Origin: Icerya purchasi | Taxonomy: Eukaryota > Arthropoda > Insecta > Hemiptera > Monophlebidae | Length of the DNA: 64,000 bases | Assembly: GCA_039619475.1 (NCBI GenBank) | Contig: CM077115.1 | Coordinates: forward strand, 535,836,315 to 535,900,314 | Reading direction: 5' to 3' | In this document: positions 46,181 through 58,179 of the stretch, piece by piece | How positions within the stretch are numbered: position 1 is the stretch's first letter | Layout: the number at the start of each line of letters is the position of its first letter | Made by a program: the position numbers and the translations under genes | The notes under the pieces: generated by a model | Told to the model about the DNA's origin: nothing | Databases searched by the model: none | The model's input: the letters and a program-made list of their open reading frames with translations, nothing else

Positions 46181-47199
46181 GATCCACTATTATTATTATT
46201 ATTATTATTATTGCTATTATTATTCATGCATACTCCAAACGGAAAACGAAAAAAAAAGTCGAACTGGTTTCCTCTGTATACGGCTAATGTGTATTAAAAT
46301 CTTTTAAAACCGGACTTACTGAATTGTTTTTTTATCACGAGGAACTGGAATCGATAAATGCCCAGAGTTGCTAAGGATCATTCTGAACCGGTAATGAAAT
46401 CCGGCACCCACAGGGAGTCACGCGCAACAAAAATTTGAAAACCTTCAAACTTTAATCCGTTCGAGAGCCATTTCATCACGACACAATAAGTCAAAAAAAG
46501 AACGACTCAACCACGTTTTTAATTGGCCAGAAGAAGAAATTCACTAAAACTATGAACGATATAATTCGATAATTTCATTCAAATAGAACTATAATCAACA
46601 GAGTCAACCGGACAAAATGTCGCATGGCCTGTAAAAACTCTGCGAAAAAAAATAAGTGCCGCGTATCATATCAATAGGAAAAAATCGTTCAACAGAATAT
46701 AAGGCAGCCCATAATTTCGGGTTCAGTTTGCGTGTCACGATAGAATTAAATGAGTAATTTATGTTTGTAATCGTTACGACTGTGTGTGTCCGGTCCGGTT
46801 GAACAATTTTTTCCTACTAAAATCAGATATGTCATAATTAAATCAAGTACGGTCGAATAGTCGTTGTAATAATTTAACGAAATCAACGGGAATTTGAGCA
46901 ATCGCGACTTAGTCTACGTAAATCTTACGAACCATCAAAGTCTTAGAACATATTGTGATCATTTCGTAATTTTTTCGAAACACTATTCTACATCCCCGGG
47001 GCTATGACAACTAATAATCATTAGTTTCGAAATAAGGTACAACAAAAAAAAAAAAAAAATTAACTTTTTCTCCAAATTACAAACAAAAACGAGTAAATTG
47101 TACGCGATAATTATTAGTATTTACGGATTTTGATTTTTCTCGATATTATTAAAATTAAAAGCTAAAAGTTTAAAGCTTAAAGAAAGGAATGCAATCCTA
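45650..47199. other. No recognisable gene
   Basis: AT-rich with a large microsatellite at 46108-46220 and an A-run near 47046. No coding or repeat motif was recognised in the remainder. Confidence 0.5.
46108..46220. repeat. (TA)n and (TTA)n microsatellites
   Basis: A pure AT run of about 68 bp, a short spacer, then repeated TTA triplets. Confidence 0.95.
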
Positions 47200-47456
47200 A
47201 AGAGCATGGACGTTGCTCCCTACATGGAGCCTCGAAACTAAAGTATTCATAGGCGCGTAATCATGGACAATTTGTTATTATAATAAACCAGTAGAACAAT
47301 TTGCCAGAAACCTACGAAAATTATGTTTTAATTAAGTATTCTTGTTTAATAAAATATTAGGCCTTTACAAATTATACATATTTTATTTATTCTATAACTC
47401 GTATCCTCTTTTTTTATTATTTTGCCCCTCCCTGGCTCATCAGCTGGCGATGTTCA
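47200..47456 (-). mobile_element. TIR element, family C, copy 1 (diverged)
   Basis: Homologous in reverse to 52210-52461. Shared blocks include GCGTAATCATGGACAATTTG, ATGTTTTAATTAAGTATTC, TTTAATAAAATATTAGGCC, and GCCCCTCCCTGGCTCATCAG then CTGGCGA at the right end. Its left terminus is too decayed to fix. Confidence 0.7.
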
Positions 47457-47476
47457 TGCTAAAAAGTAGGTACTAT

Positions 47477-47792
47477 CATAGGCGTACCCAGGACAGTTTT
47501 TCGGGAGGGGTCGGTCTATTTAAAAAAAAAAAACACTTGACAGAAAAATGGATTTTACTTGGTAATTATATATTTTATTAATAATCTCTTGTACAATAGT
47601 TCTAAGTGCGTAAGGATTAGAATTACTTCTGTTCGTTTTCATTTCGAGAAAAATTTTCATTAATACAAAGTTGTACTGTCAGAATGCTTGATACCAAGAC
47701 ATCTTACGGACGTAAAGTGACAAAACAGCAACGTAAAAATCCATTTAGGGAGAAGTTTGAACTGCCAAATCCCCTCCCTCGGTACGCCTATG
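47477..47792. mobile_element. hAT-type MITE, family D
   Basis: 316 bp with 12-bp inverted ends CATAGGCGTACC (47477-47488) and GGTACGCCTATG (47781-47792). The 8-bp flanks GGTACTAT and GGTACTAC match at 7 of 8 positions. A G-rich stretch after the left end (GGGAGGGGTCGG) mirrors CCCCTCCC before the right end. Non-coding. Confidence 0.85.
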
Positions 47793-47800
47793 GGTACTAC

Positions 47801-49549
47801 TATTAAAAATATTCATGCTAACATTATTCATAGTTTCTAGTAATTTCTGAAACATCTTAGTACTTACTACTATATATATATATATAAGCTTCAAATCGTT
47901 TTTTTTTTTGTTTTTTTTTTTTATTTTTTTGTTTTTTTTACTCAATTATTCGTCAACGACATATTCAGAAGCGGTGTAATTAACGAGCATGCTTTTCGTT
48001 TTTTTTTTTCTCTCTTAAAACAGAGCATCATAATTCATACACATAATTTTTTATGCGTCAATTTTCAGCTGAACAGGCAGGGAAAGCAAAATGAGGGGAA
48101 AAAATAATTAACGGGCAAACAAAAAAATCAACGAGAAAAAAAAACTCTAGCCTTTGTCATTATTTCGTGTTACTGATCTGTTGAAGATAACAAAGAAAAA
48201 AAAAAAAAAAAGCCTCAAACGTATGAAACTCAGTCGAGAGAATTCCATAAAATTATTATTACGAGGTAAAAGTATTTTTTATTTTCGTAAATTTTCTATT
48301 ATTCTATTGGCGTCCCCCCGAATATATTATATTTATTCCTTTCTTCAGTTTGAACTAATTAAACAAAAGCACCCCCAATTTCGTGCATTACTCTTGTGAT
48401 CGGGATTATTGGAACTTTTGAACTATTCGACAACAGTTCTTCTCATACACACATCATAATTCGATTACTAGAACAAATTTCGTATGACTAAATAGACGAC
48501 AAGTCCAGACTACAAAAAAAAAAAAAATAAATAAATAAAAATAAATAAATAAATAAATAAAAAAAAAATAAATAAATAAATAAATAAAAATGTTTAAATG
48601 TTTAATGTATAATATAGTAAGTATGAGCGGCAAAAATGTAAAAATCGCACGAGTAAACACGTTTATTTTAAATAAACAAACAAATGTGAAAATATTTCGA
48701 AAAAGCTTTACATAATGTAAAAAATGAAGTTTGAAAAATGTTCAACCACCGAAACGATTAGTTCCAGTTTAAATTCGGCAATCGTAATTTGATGATAAAG
48801 ATTTTATTTTCTTTTCTGCTACCATCAAAACTCACGGTCTAGCAGCAGACGAGAGACTAGAAGTACGAAAATATAGAGAGTATACTATAATATCGCACCC
48901 GCATTAGCCTATTGTAGGATAATCTAATCCCCCCGCTACCGTAAAAAATACCGCGAATTAATCGGCCTTTAGCAAGTGTATTGTGATCGGCCCGAGTGTA
49001 CACAGATGATAAGGAAATCAGCAAGACTATTTAAAGACGAAAAATCGGATAATATAAAAATGATCAAGAACCACACTACCTCGCGGAAATGAAACCCTTT
49101 TTAAACTGTGAAAAAAGACATTTGTTGCGGAGTGTGTTGTCATCTTTTGAGAGAGACGGCAGAAGAAAAGTCGAATCGGGCGGCGTAACTAAGCGAAAAT
49201 CTAAAACGGATAAAAATAATGTTTGTTACTTACGCTAAATGCCGATATTCGATATTGAAACTTGCAGCTTTTTCAAAAGAGGGGGACGCGCGACGCAACA
49301 TTCACATTCGTTTGAAATTTGAACTGTCTCCGAGAATTAGTAAACTATTATATATTTCATTCAAAACTGACGATGCTTGTAAAAGTAAATAAGTAGCAAA
49401 TTATCGCGAAAAAACTCGGCTTAGACAAAAAATTAATAAATAATTACAATAACGAAATAATAACAAAACAACAATAATAATAATAATAATAATAGTGATA
49501 AGAATTTAAAAAAAAAAAAACAAAAAAAGCAAATTAAACGGATACAAAA
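47801..49549. other. No recognisable gene
   Basis: AT-rich with T- and A-runs, a (TA)n tract (47867-47886) and an (AAAT)n block (48519-48592). A minus-strand splice-donor consensus (complement of ACTTACGC at about 49228-49236) is discussed with the GC-richer segment next to it. Confidence 0.5.
48519..48592. repeat. (AAAT)n microsatellite
   Basis: A-run followed by repeated AAATAAAT units. Confidence 0.9.
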
Positions 49550-51330
49550 ATGATCGTAAACACGACGGAGAACGGTTTACTTATGGCGGCGCGTACACAG
49601 ATAGACGAGCTTTTGAAGAAAAAGAAAAAAAGGTAAAAAAAATTGCACAGCGACAATACGGACACCAGGAGGAGTGTGCAGCCAAAGAAAGCCGAAGGAT
49701 AAAGTAAGAGGCGCGAACAAATCGATGACTGGTACGGTGATGTACGGTATGGGCTAGTACTACACACATGTGCGATGGCAGGGCACTGGAGAACGTTTGC
49801 AGACTGCGTGTGTGCAGTACGCGTATGATAACGTGTCGCGTAAGAAACAGGACGAGATGGCAGAGCTGGTAGCGTACGCGACATGACAAACCGCCGCTGA
49901 CGACATGCAGGTACATTGGATGAGTTTCATGGCAAGGGTGGATGAGTTCTGCAGGCGGCCTGTGTGACCACTAGCAAACACGCAAGCGTGAGCGTGAGCT
50001 CTGTCTCTGTGTGTGGCACGCTGTTTCCAATTGATGATCAGAGGTAGAATGTGTGTGCGGTACACATTCGGTGATTCGGTTCCGACTGATGTGATGGATG
50101 TACACGCATGATAATGTATTGCTGCCTGGCCAAAACTGGTCCGCGCGTCACCACTAGCCAGATAATCGAATCGCCGTCTCCTCCATGTGCACAATGAGAT
50201 CACGATTCGGCGCGATCACTCTCTAAACTGTAGCGGCTCACACACTGCCTGAGCGACCGGCGGTAGGCTTAACGCGCGCGTGCGCCATTAGCACTAATGT
50301 AGACCAGCTGCCGTGTTGTCGCTGAAACGCGACCGGGTCGTCGGTGGCGCGCAAGAATTCAACGACACACCGTCTTCTCTTCTTAGAGCTCATCCATCGC
50401 TGCAGCAGCCTCTCTGTGCAGAGCGAGCATTCGACCTTTTCATTGTCTCACAACAAGTTGCCAACGAAGATGTCACACACTAATGATATAACAACAACAA
50501 GTTATCTCGCGTCGCCACGGCCGCATCACGATCGATTTATTATCATTCGACCGATGACTGACTGGATGCGTGTGCTCGCTCTCCTCGGATTATATCGTTT
50601 TTGTTTTTGGCGATAAAAGGGCACCACCACCCCCTCCTTCAGAGACCGTTACCATCTACCAAAATTCGGTTGCGTAATTCGCTAAAAATTAGAACACCCC
50701 CCTTCCTGTCGAAAAATTATCGATTTCATGCCGTTCTTGCGTGAAATCAAAATTGCGTGAATTTACATCGCTACGACAATTACTTCACGCGGCTATTGGA
50801 AAGCGTTTTAACAGCTCGGCTCAATGTGACGTTTGAGTCGGTTCACCTGCCCCCGAAGTAGCCCGCCCACGATCACAGGCTGCTGCTTCTTTTTCATCTG
50901 CTTCGGCCGTGCCCCGTGCAGATACTACTACCACTACTACCCCGGGAAACCCGAAAACAACATGAAAACAACACGAAAAAAGCCTAATCGACGCGCAGCC
51001 CTGGAGACTAACAAGACGCTTATTTCTGCCGAACTCTATATAATTAAACGGTTCTCTACCTCTTGCTACATTCTTCCGACTTTTCGTTATTCTTCTTTGT
51101 TCGCCAACCTTCTGTGCTCGAAATTCCATGAATCGAGTTTAACTGCACCATCGGGGATACGCACCGGTTCTTTCGCTGTGTGCCTTTCTCAACGGCTAAT
51201 TTGTTCTAACCATCTCTTCTCACACCGTATTAATTTCTGTTATACATTTCATTTTCATTAGCGCAACTGCATCTGTCGCGACACACACTGTTTGTGCATT
51301 CTTGCTGCTCCGTAATAACAGACACTTGTG
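49550..51330. promoter_or_regulatory. GC/CpG-richer segment, candidate promoter or 5' exon
   Basis: This is the only long stretch in the window with many CpGs, little simple repeat and no recognised transposon. The densest part is about 49840-50350 (for example GCGCGCGTGCGCC at 50273). Long open frames overlap on both strands, as expected from composition alone, and none shows a domain I recognise. In AT-rich insect genomes such islands often mark promoters and first exons. A donor-like GTAAGT on the minus strand at about 49236 would fit a leader exon read leftward. Direction and identity are unproven. Confidence 0.3.
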
Positions 51331-52209
51331 GCAATATTCTAAATCGTACGCAAGATGGCGTAATTAGAATAATTTATGCGAGTCTATAGATGCAGTTTTA
51401 CATGTCTGGAAGTGTGTTTTCCATCGAAGCGTTTTTTTTTTTGCTACTTTGTTTTTTTTTTTTTTATCTTTAATGGTCACTGTTAAAATTCTCAAGGACT
51501 CAACAACTTTTCGATCTGAAATCGTTCGATTGTTCTAGCAACCGTGTGTAGTGATGGCTTGAAATCTCCTCCTTTATTTTCCCTGTTTTTTTGCTTTTTC
51601 TTAAAAAAACAAGATCTATCTCGACCGTTTTAATAATTCATGTCTCGATTGCGCCTCTATACTCGTTTCTCTGTTTTTCTTTTTCAATTTTCTAACGCTT
51701 TGTCTCCCTTAAAATTACACCTTTTTTTTTTTTTTTATTCCACTAATCTTTCCTTTCTCCGTTACAGCATTTTCTCCTTTACTCCCAACTTCTAGTCACA
51801 TTTCCTACTCTGCACTGTATTCCTCAATTTACCGACACTCTTTCTCCCAATTTATTTTCTTTACTTTTCCGTTCGCGTTGGAATTTCATAATTATTGCCG
51901 CATTTTGATATTTTTGCTAAAAGAAAAATAAATTAATTTAAACAAAAAAAAGATGTAATCCGCCTACTTTATTTGATGATTCTGTTTACATACTTAAAAA
52001 CTTGCAGAATGTAGAATTATTTTTATATTTTCCGTGTTTCATTTTAATTAATTGTCGGTTCTTGAACGATTACGCAATGTGTAAACAAAAGACATTACAC
52101 ATTTTAAAATTTAAATAAAATAGATGAAAAATTTAAAACACACAATTATGGATTATGTGAATCAAAAATGTAAGGAATCTAAATATTTTTGTATTTGTCA
52201 TATATATAA
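51331..52209. other. No recognisable gene
   Basis: T-rich plus strand with several T-tracts (51433, 51453, 51722). No motif was recognised. Confidence 0.5.
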
Positions 52210-52461
52210 GGGCGTCGCCAGCTGATGAGCCAGGGAGGGGCAAGATGATAGAAAGAAGATATGAGTTATAGGAAAAATAAAATTTATCAGTTGTAAAGGC
52301 TTAATATTTTATTAAATAAGAATAAAATCTTAATTAAAACATAAGTTTTCCAAATTATCCATGATTACGCGTCTATGAATACTCATCAATACCAGTTGAT
52401 TAAAAAGTTTCAAGACTCCAGGGGGGCAGCTGCCCCTACCTGCCCTCCTCTGGCGACGCCC
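52210..52461 (+). mobile_element. TIR element, family C, copy 2
   Basis: 252 bp with perfect 12-bp inverted ends GGGCGTCGCCAG (52210-52221) and CTGGCGACGCCC (52450-52461), embedded in TA repeats. The interior is shared with 47200-47456. The flanks (ATATATAA and ACGTATAT) do not show a clear duplication. Probably a hAT-type MITE, judging by the GGGGCAGCTGCCCC-rich end. Confidence 0.85.
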
Positions 52462-52766
52462 ACGTATATATATATATACACCTATATGTATATTCGTACC
52501 ACCTCAGAATCAATAAATGTTGTATTAACTTATTAGCTGTAGTAAATTCAGTTTTTTATTAAGATAAAATGAATACTCAAAATGTATTAAGTTCAATAAA
52601 TGTACAAAAATCAATTTGAAAAGTATTTTAATTACACGTGGCAGCAAGGCATTTACTTTATTGAAGCGAATCGAAATGATTCGCGTAGCATTGTTGCACT
52701 ACTTTCTGTTTAACTATTTGCTGGATAGTTTGCACTCGGGTCGATTCCCTTCATCAAAGCATCTTT

Positions 52767-53165
52767 TTATCTTAATGCGGGTTTATGGACAATGTTTTTC
52801 GTCAGTCCCTGAAGTTTATAGATGAACAAACTTGATGGTTTGCCAACTCGAGAATGTACGACATATAATTGCCCATGTGAGGAGCATGACTTTTCTAGAT
52901 CTAACCCACACATGGACATTGTTTGGCCTTGTGACTTATTAATAGTCATGGCCGAACGCCAAGCGAATCGGTAATTGCAAACGTCCGAATGGAATGGGCG
53001 AGTCTGAAGGGATCATTGGGATCCGTGGGATCCGTGGCAGGAGAACAACCTCACTGTGAAACTCGCCGCTGAAAATGATAGCTCCAAGAACGTTGCCTAT
53101 AATTTTGTTTATGACCAATCGCGTACCACTGCATAGTTTTGGTGCATTCAAATTAGTTTTAGTGT
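52767..53165 (-). pseudogene. Helitron helicase fragment (Pif1-like C-terminus)
   Basis: Minus strand. LNAPKLCSGTRLVINKI, PRIPMIPSDSPIPFGRLQLP, then one extra base shifts the frame before AMTINKSQGQTMSMCGLDLE, SHGQLYVVHSRVGKPSSLF and TKNIVHKPALR at a stop. These are the last conserved motifs (V and VI) of the superfamily 1 helicase in the Rep-Helicase protein of Helitrons, which would unwind DNA during rolling-circle transposition. The rest of the helicase and the Rep nuclease are absent; upstream sequence is unrelated tandem repeat. It may come from an autonomous relative of the family H elements, but that is inference. Confidence 0.85.
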
Positions 53166-53169
53166 ACTT

Positions 53170-53480
53170 AAACTTTTTAAAACTTATCTGACTTCTATTT
53201 AAAAATACATCGCCTTTTATATTTGGGAATATAGTTTTAAAACGTTCTAAATACTTTTTGAGATCCCTTTCTTGTACACACAAATTTGAAATACGTATCT
53301 AACTTCTTTTTTAAAAAAAAAAACATCGCCTTTTGTATTGCGGAATATAGTTTTAAAATGTTCTAAATAATTTTGCCATCGCTATGTTTTAAGTAAAACT
53401 TTGGAAACGTATCTAAATTATTTTTTAAAACTACAACGCGATGGAAATTTGAGAAAATATTTTTGTAATCAATTTTATAA
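53170..53480. repeat. Degenerate tandem repeat, period about 110-115 bp
   Basis: TACATCGCCTTTTATATTTG plus GGAATATAGTTTTAAAACG (about 53205-53245) recurs as ACATCGCCTTTTGTATTGCG plus GGAATATAGTTTTAAAATG (about 53322-53360). A weaker third unit (CTACAACGCGATGGAAATTTG) starts near 53431. Confidence 0.65.
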
Positions 53481-54299
53481 AATACAAAGAGACACATATG
53501 ACGCTGAATTAAAATTATTAGCTAGATGAGAGTTCTGTGTCACTAACAATGTTACAAAATTATAATGATGCATTATCTAATGAAGAAATTTTTAAACACT
53601 TCGCACGTTTGCCGTATTTTATTTAAAATTTCGTGAATATATCTAAATGCATTTTTAAAATCGTAACTAGAGTAAAATTGCGTCAAGGAAATTGTTGTAA
53701 ATATTTGTGTTAAATTTGAAGACGTGTTTTATACCGAATAAGGTTGTTTTTAAACAATTTGCGTATTCGCTGTATTTTAATTAAAATTTTGAAAATCTCG
53801 GAGTATAGTGATATATTTCGAAAATTATAATAGGGAGCATTTTTAAAAATTCGGACATAGTTTAAAATATACTATACGAAGCAACTACATTTACTCTTAA
53901 TTTCTTGATATGATGAATAGAAGGAAAAATTCGGAAAACCGAATAATTTTGACTAAAAGAAAAAACTTCGAAAATTTCAGTAGTTGGATCGTCACACGAA
54001 AAATCTTTATGACACTGTAATTGCTGTGATGAAGTCAGCGAGAGACGCCAGAACGCGATCGAATGACCGTAATAGGGGGGTGAAAGATCCAAACAATGAA
54101 ATTTGGCGTTCGCGGCGCTGACGGCCTGTCGGCGGCGGTGCAGGGGGTTGAATACGGTATCCGCAGTTGGGCTGGGTACAAAGGGTTACTAGAACACGAA
54201 CGAAGAGCGTAACGATCATTATTGTTATTATCATGTTATCATCTGCGAAATCATTGCACGGCTCAGTGAGAAGGACATTTTTCTTCATCTCTCTCCTTC
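53481..54299. other. No recognisable gene
   Basis: AT-rich, then a GC-richer patch (about 54030-54180) with no motif I can name. Confidence 0.45.
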
Positions 54300-54470
54300 C
54301 AGAAGTAATAATTGAAATTGTGCGGGTTGCGAGGGGTCTACCCGGTTCAATTTTAATCTAAACCATAGATAGGCCTTCTTAAGCACTCACAGAAAATTTG
54401 ATCGAAATCGGTTAAGCCGTTTAGGAGTAACATTACAGACACACGTGTCCTACAATTTTATATATAAAGA
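54300..54470 (+). repeat. Dispersed-repeat tail (GAAATCGGTTAAGCCG type)
   Basis: AAAATTTGATCGAAATCGGT followed by TAAGCCGTTTAGGAGTAAC and ACAGACACACG, ending TTTTATATATAAAGATATAT. This motif family recurs at the 3' ends of many insect interspersed repeats. I cannot assign it to an element here. It is directly followed by a family H copy. Confidence 0.5.
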
Positions 54471-54474
54471 TATA

Positions 54475-54684
54475 TTAATGACATCATTCTTAGCGCAACC
54501 CCCATTAGTTTTAAAATTTGTGTGTGATGTAATTTTTTTTTGCCATAAAAATTTGTCCCAAAATGTAATATAAGAATAGCATCAATTTTATCATTCTATA
54601 CGAAGTATAGAAGTGATAAAGTTGAGGACCGAACCCCAGGCGGGCCAAGGAGCGGAGCTCCTTGCGAGGCATGAAGGGCCGAGT
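54475..54684 (+). mobile_element. Family H (HINE-like) element, diverged subfamily
   Basis: ATTAATGACATCATTCTTAG starts it and AAGAATAGCATCAATTTTAT repeats that motif in inverse. TATACGAAGTATAG, the hairpin CAAGGAGCGGAGCTCCTTG, CGAGGCATGAAGGGCCGAG and TT follow, then TA-rich microsatellite. The architecture is identical to other copies, but the sequence is well diverged. Confidence 0.75.
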
Positions 54685-54686
54685 TT

Positions 54687-54741
54687 ATGTATATATATAT
54701 ATATATACATGTATGTATGTATATGTATGTATATATATATT
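54687..54741. repeat. (TA)n / (TATG)n microsatellite
   Basis: ATATAT, ATGTATGT and ATATAT blocks directly after the family H end. Confidence 0.9.
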
Positions 54742-56141
54742 AAAAACGAAGTAGTCAATAATAGTGGTCGAATGGAAGACAATGGCGAAGATACATAAAG
54801 TTGGAGATCGGCATGCTGAAACATACAGAACTAGACTGCGCTTGTATTCAAATCTAAACATTTGCAATATCATATTTGTATTACAGAATACTATCACGAA
54901 ATAAGAATAACAGGTTTTTTACCTAGTACAAAAAAATTCTAGGCCCAGTGTACTGTTCCAAATTGTTAACTGCTACAGATTCCGGTTGCTTTTTCTGTTA
55001 TTGTGACACTGTTCCAGGTACATTTCAATGCTAAATCCGATTCTGATGTACACCAACGACGCAAGTATCAGATTACGTCTCAACTGCGACAACATCAGCT
55101 TACGTTACATTTTTTTTTATATTTTCTTTTTTACGTTAATACCGAGAATTGTGCTGATCGTAAAATTTAAACAACATAAATGCGTCGTATGCACACTGGC
55201 TATTCTCGTATGTCATATGATTATTACCGAAAGAGTATAGTTCTTAATGTCACATCTACAACGTGTACACTGCATCTTTTAGAATTATTTGGTACATAGT
55301 TTTTTATACTATATATCATTAGGGCATAACCGGCAATTCGGTATCAGTTCAGTGCTACTGATAAAAATGTTCCACCAACTTTTCTAATAAAAAATTGTAA
55401 CAGTTTTTACAAATGAAAAATAGCAGGTTTTTAAAAAATATTCTGAAAGATTCAATTCACTTTACTCCAATTCAATTTGTTTCAGTAAGTTCGTACAGTT
55501 CTTAACGTATAAATTAAATATACGCCACATATGTGTATTACTGCGCGAGCAATGGCGATTGCTATTACAGAGACAGATTAATGTGCAGGGTGAAGTGAAA
55601 TGACCGTAGTGGAAAGTACAGTAAAATAAATCGAAATTAACCAAAGTAAAAAATTTAAAACTGGTGTAAAATTTACCTAATGGCTCTTGCTCGCAAATTT
55701 TTGCTAATATTTTCATCGTGAAAGTTAATAGAAATAAATAAAAATTAAAATACCGCATTATCCATTCGATAATGGCTTATATTTATAATGTAAATGTACT
55801 CCTTAATTTACATATACGGTATGTGTTAAATAAATTAATAAAATTTTTAAATCTATAAACTCATCTATATCCACATCTAATAGATTCATGTGCAAACATG
55901 CACCCACACATTCATAGAGTTATAATGATAACGATATTAGATAATTATACATTTATTTAAAAATAAATTATTTTAACTGTTATAGTTGTTATATTCGGTT
56001 CACCTTGCAAATTAATACTACTAATTTGTAATCATGCAGAAGCTAATTCTAATAGTAAATATTTAGTACAAATGTGTAGGTGATACATAATAAACCCGTT
56101 AAGAGACGGCAAATAGGCGAACTTGGATATATATATATATA
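54742..56141. other. No recognisable gene
   Basis: AT-rich; no coding or repeat signal was recognised. Confidence 0.5.
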
Positions 56142-56662
56142 AACTCGGCCACTTTGGCCTCGCAAGGGGCTGTGCCCCTTGACCCCTCTTGCTTTCATTT
56201 CTGTCTCTTTTTCTTCTATACTTTGTATAAAATGATCAAAATTTACAACGTAATTCTTACTGGCATCAACACACACAAAAAATAACATAACTACAAAAAT
56301 CCTATTCTAACGTTTAACTTCCGTTATATAAAATTAAGACATTTTTTCGTTACATTTTTCGTTACATATTTCATTACATAAGACTGTGACATTTTTTAAA
56401 TAACAATAACAAAAATCCTACAAAATATAACAAACGTTACATAAAATTGGGACATTTTTCTGGGACATTTTTTTGGGACACTTAGCGTTACATAAAATTG
56501 GGATATTTTTTTGGGACATTTAGCGTTACATAAAATTGGGACATTTTTTTGGGACATTTAGTGTTACATAAAATTGGGACATTTTTTTGGGACATTTAGC
56601 GTTACATAAAATTGGGACATTTTTTCGAATGGGGGGTAGCCTAAGAATTACGTTGTAATTAA
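56142..56662 (-). mobile_element. Family H (HINE-like) element, longest copy
   Basis: Starts AACTCGGCCACTTTGGCC after (TA)n. It has the hairpin CAAGGGGCTGTGCCCCTTG, CTTCTATACTTTGTATAAAA and TTTACAACGTAATTCTTACT. An expanded minisatellite core (56440-56622) follows, then CGAATGGGGGGTAGCC and TAAGAATTACGTTGTAATTA, into a second TA stretch. Both subterminal inverted repeats are intact. Confidence 0.9.
56440..56622. repeat. 39-bp minisatellite inside the family H copy
   Basis: More than four units of GACATTTTTTTGGGACATTT then AGCGTTACATAAAATTGGG. Shorter copies of the element hold only the GTTACATAAAATTGGGACAT core. Confidence 0.9.
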
Positions 56663-58179
56663 TATATATATAAGAACCAAAGTTGTATCATTTGGTAGTT
56701 TAAAGTAATTAAATGAATTTAAGTGATAATATTGGCTCATTTTTACGAAATTACTTGTAATATACGTGTAAATTTAATTACACATTCACCTGATGGTATA
56801 ATATAGACTTCAACAGCAAAATGTAAAATTAAAATACAATAATAGTGGTAATAATACCATTAATGACGATGCAGTAATTGCAATATTAAAAGTAACGATT
56901 AATAACAGCAAAGTTATCACAAGGATTATAATTAACGAATAACAGATTATTTTAGTAGCAATTATATTTCAATATTGAAATATTGAAATACTAAAAACAA
57001 CTAATGAATAAAATAAACATATATTTATTATATATAAAAAACTAATTACAGGTTACACAATGTTATAACTTCCACAAGTGATGGTAACAGGTTGAAACAG
57101 GTTGTAACAGATGCATAATTGTAACGGTAACAGCAACAAATACATAAAAATAACCGGAAGAGTTCAGAGCATCACTAGTGGCGAATAAAAAACGTTTATA
57201 TAACAAAAGAACACGAATGTATGTGTAGTCACTCTGTTCAAAATCAAATCAACTGACATGTTTCCGTGCGTACACATCTGTATAGTATTTAAATCTATAA
57301 GCAGTAAATTTAATAATTTAATTCAATGTTCAACATGGTGGAAACGATTCTGGGCTAGAAAAAGAGAATACTGTAAAATGGAATCGAGTATCATTAAATG
57401 TACTTTTAGGATTATATTTCCGAGGCATCAGAAAAATATGAATTATTGCCGCAAAAAGCAGTCAAAAATTGAACAATTAGACAACTAGGCATAAATATAA
57501 TTTATGCAACAACGGATGGGTGTGTATTTTCAATTGGTGCTGGTCATGCGAATATGATTTTATCGCTTATTCGAGAGTGGTAAATCACGATCACGACTTT
57601 TTTTTCTTTTTTCTTTTTAGATACATGCGCATAGTACATGCTTTTGCGGATCCTACCAAGCTCTGTAACTTGTCGGCGGGGTCCTAGAAATAAGCGCATG
57701 CCTCCATTCTTTATTTTGTTAATATAATACAACTGTTATTTATAATGAGATTGCAGACATATTACCAGTTATTAGGAACGACGGTGAAGAGAAAAATTCG
57801 ACGTCAGGACAGGATTTATTTTCCTGAACAGTATGAAGAGTTAATCGAAAGATCGTCAAACTCTAGAAAATTCAATGTAAAATATGTTTGAAGAAAATTT
57901 TCTAGTACAGTTAATGTCCTTGCATAGCCTACATATTTAATATAAACGTGCGTGTACATATTTTATTTTATCCATTATTTTATTTCTATTTTAGAAGTTT
58001 CTTTGTTTGGTGGTAGTGGGTTTAATACATATTTCAGTAATATGTTTTATAGTTCATGTAGTAAATTTTTTTCTTTCTACCCAAGTCACAAGGAATGGAA
58101 CCTGACTAAGAACACTATACTAAGGATGGAGAGACAATGACAATCAGAGTGGTTAAACGTCAAAATACTGAAAAGAGAA
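56663..58179. other. No recognisable gene
   Basis: AT-rich. A 48-codon open frame with an ATG (57747-57893, plus; it includes RIYFPEQYEELIERSSN) looks coding-like but I recognise no family. AAGGAATGGAACCTGACTAA at 58090 recurs near 62033. Confidence 0.4.

Noticed and set aside
49534..50203. Overlapping minus-strand frames of 111-147 codons
   Set aside because: They overlap in several frames in a GC-richer segment and show no domain. Composition alone explains them.
50821..51261. 102-codon minus and 142-codon plus frames
   Set aside because: Opposite-strand frames over the same CpG-rich DNA with no recognisable motif and no supported exon structure.
57544..57732. 62-codon minus-strand frame ending in a Lys-rich run
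   Set aside because: The frame crosses a T-tract, gives no family match I recognise, and lacks splice or context support.
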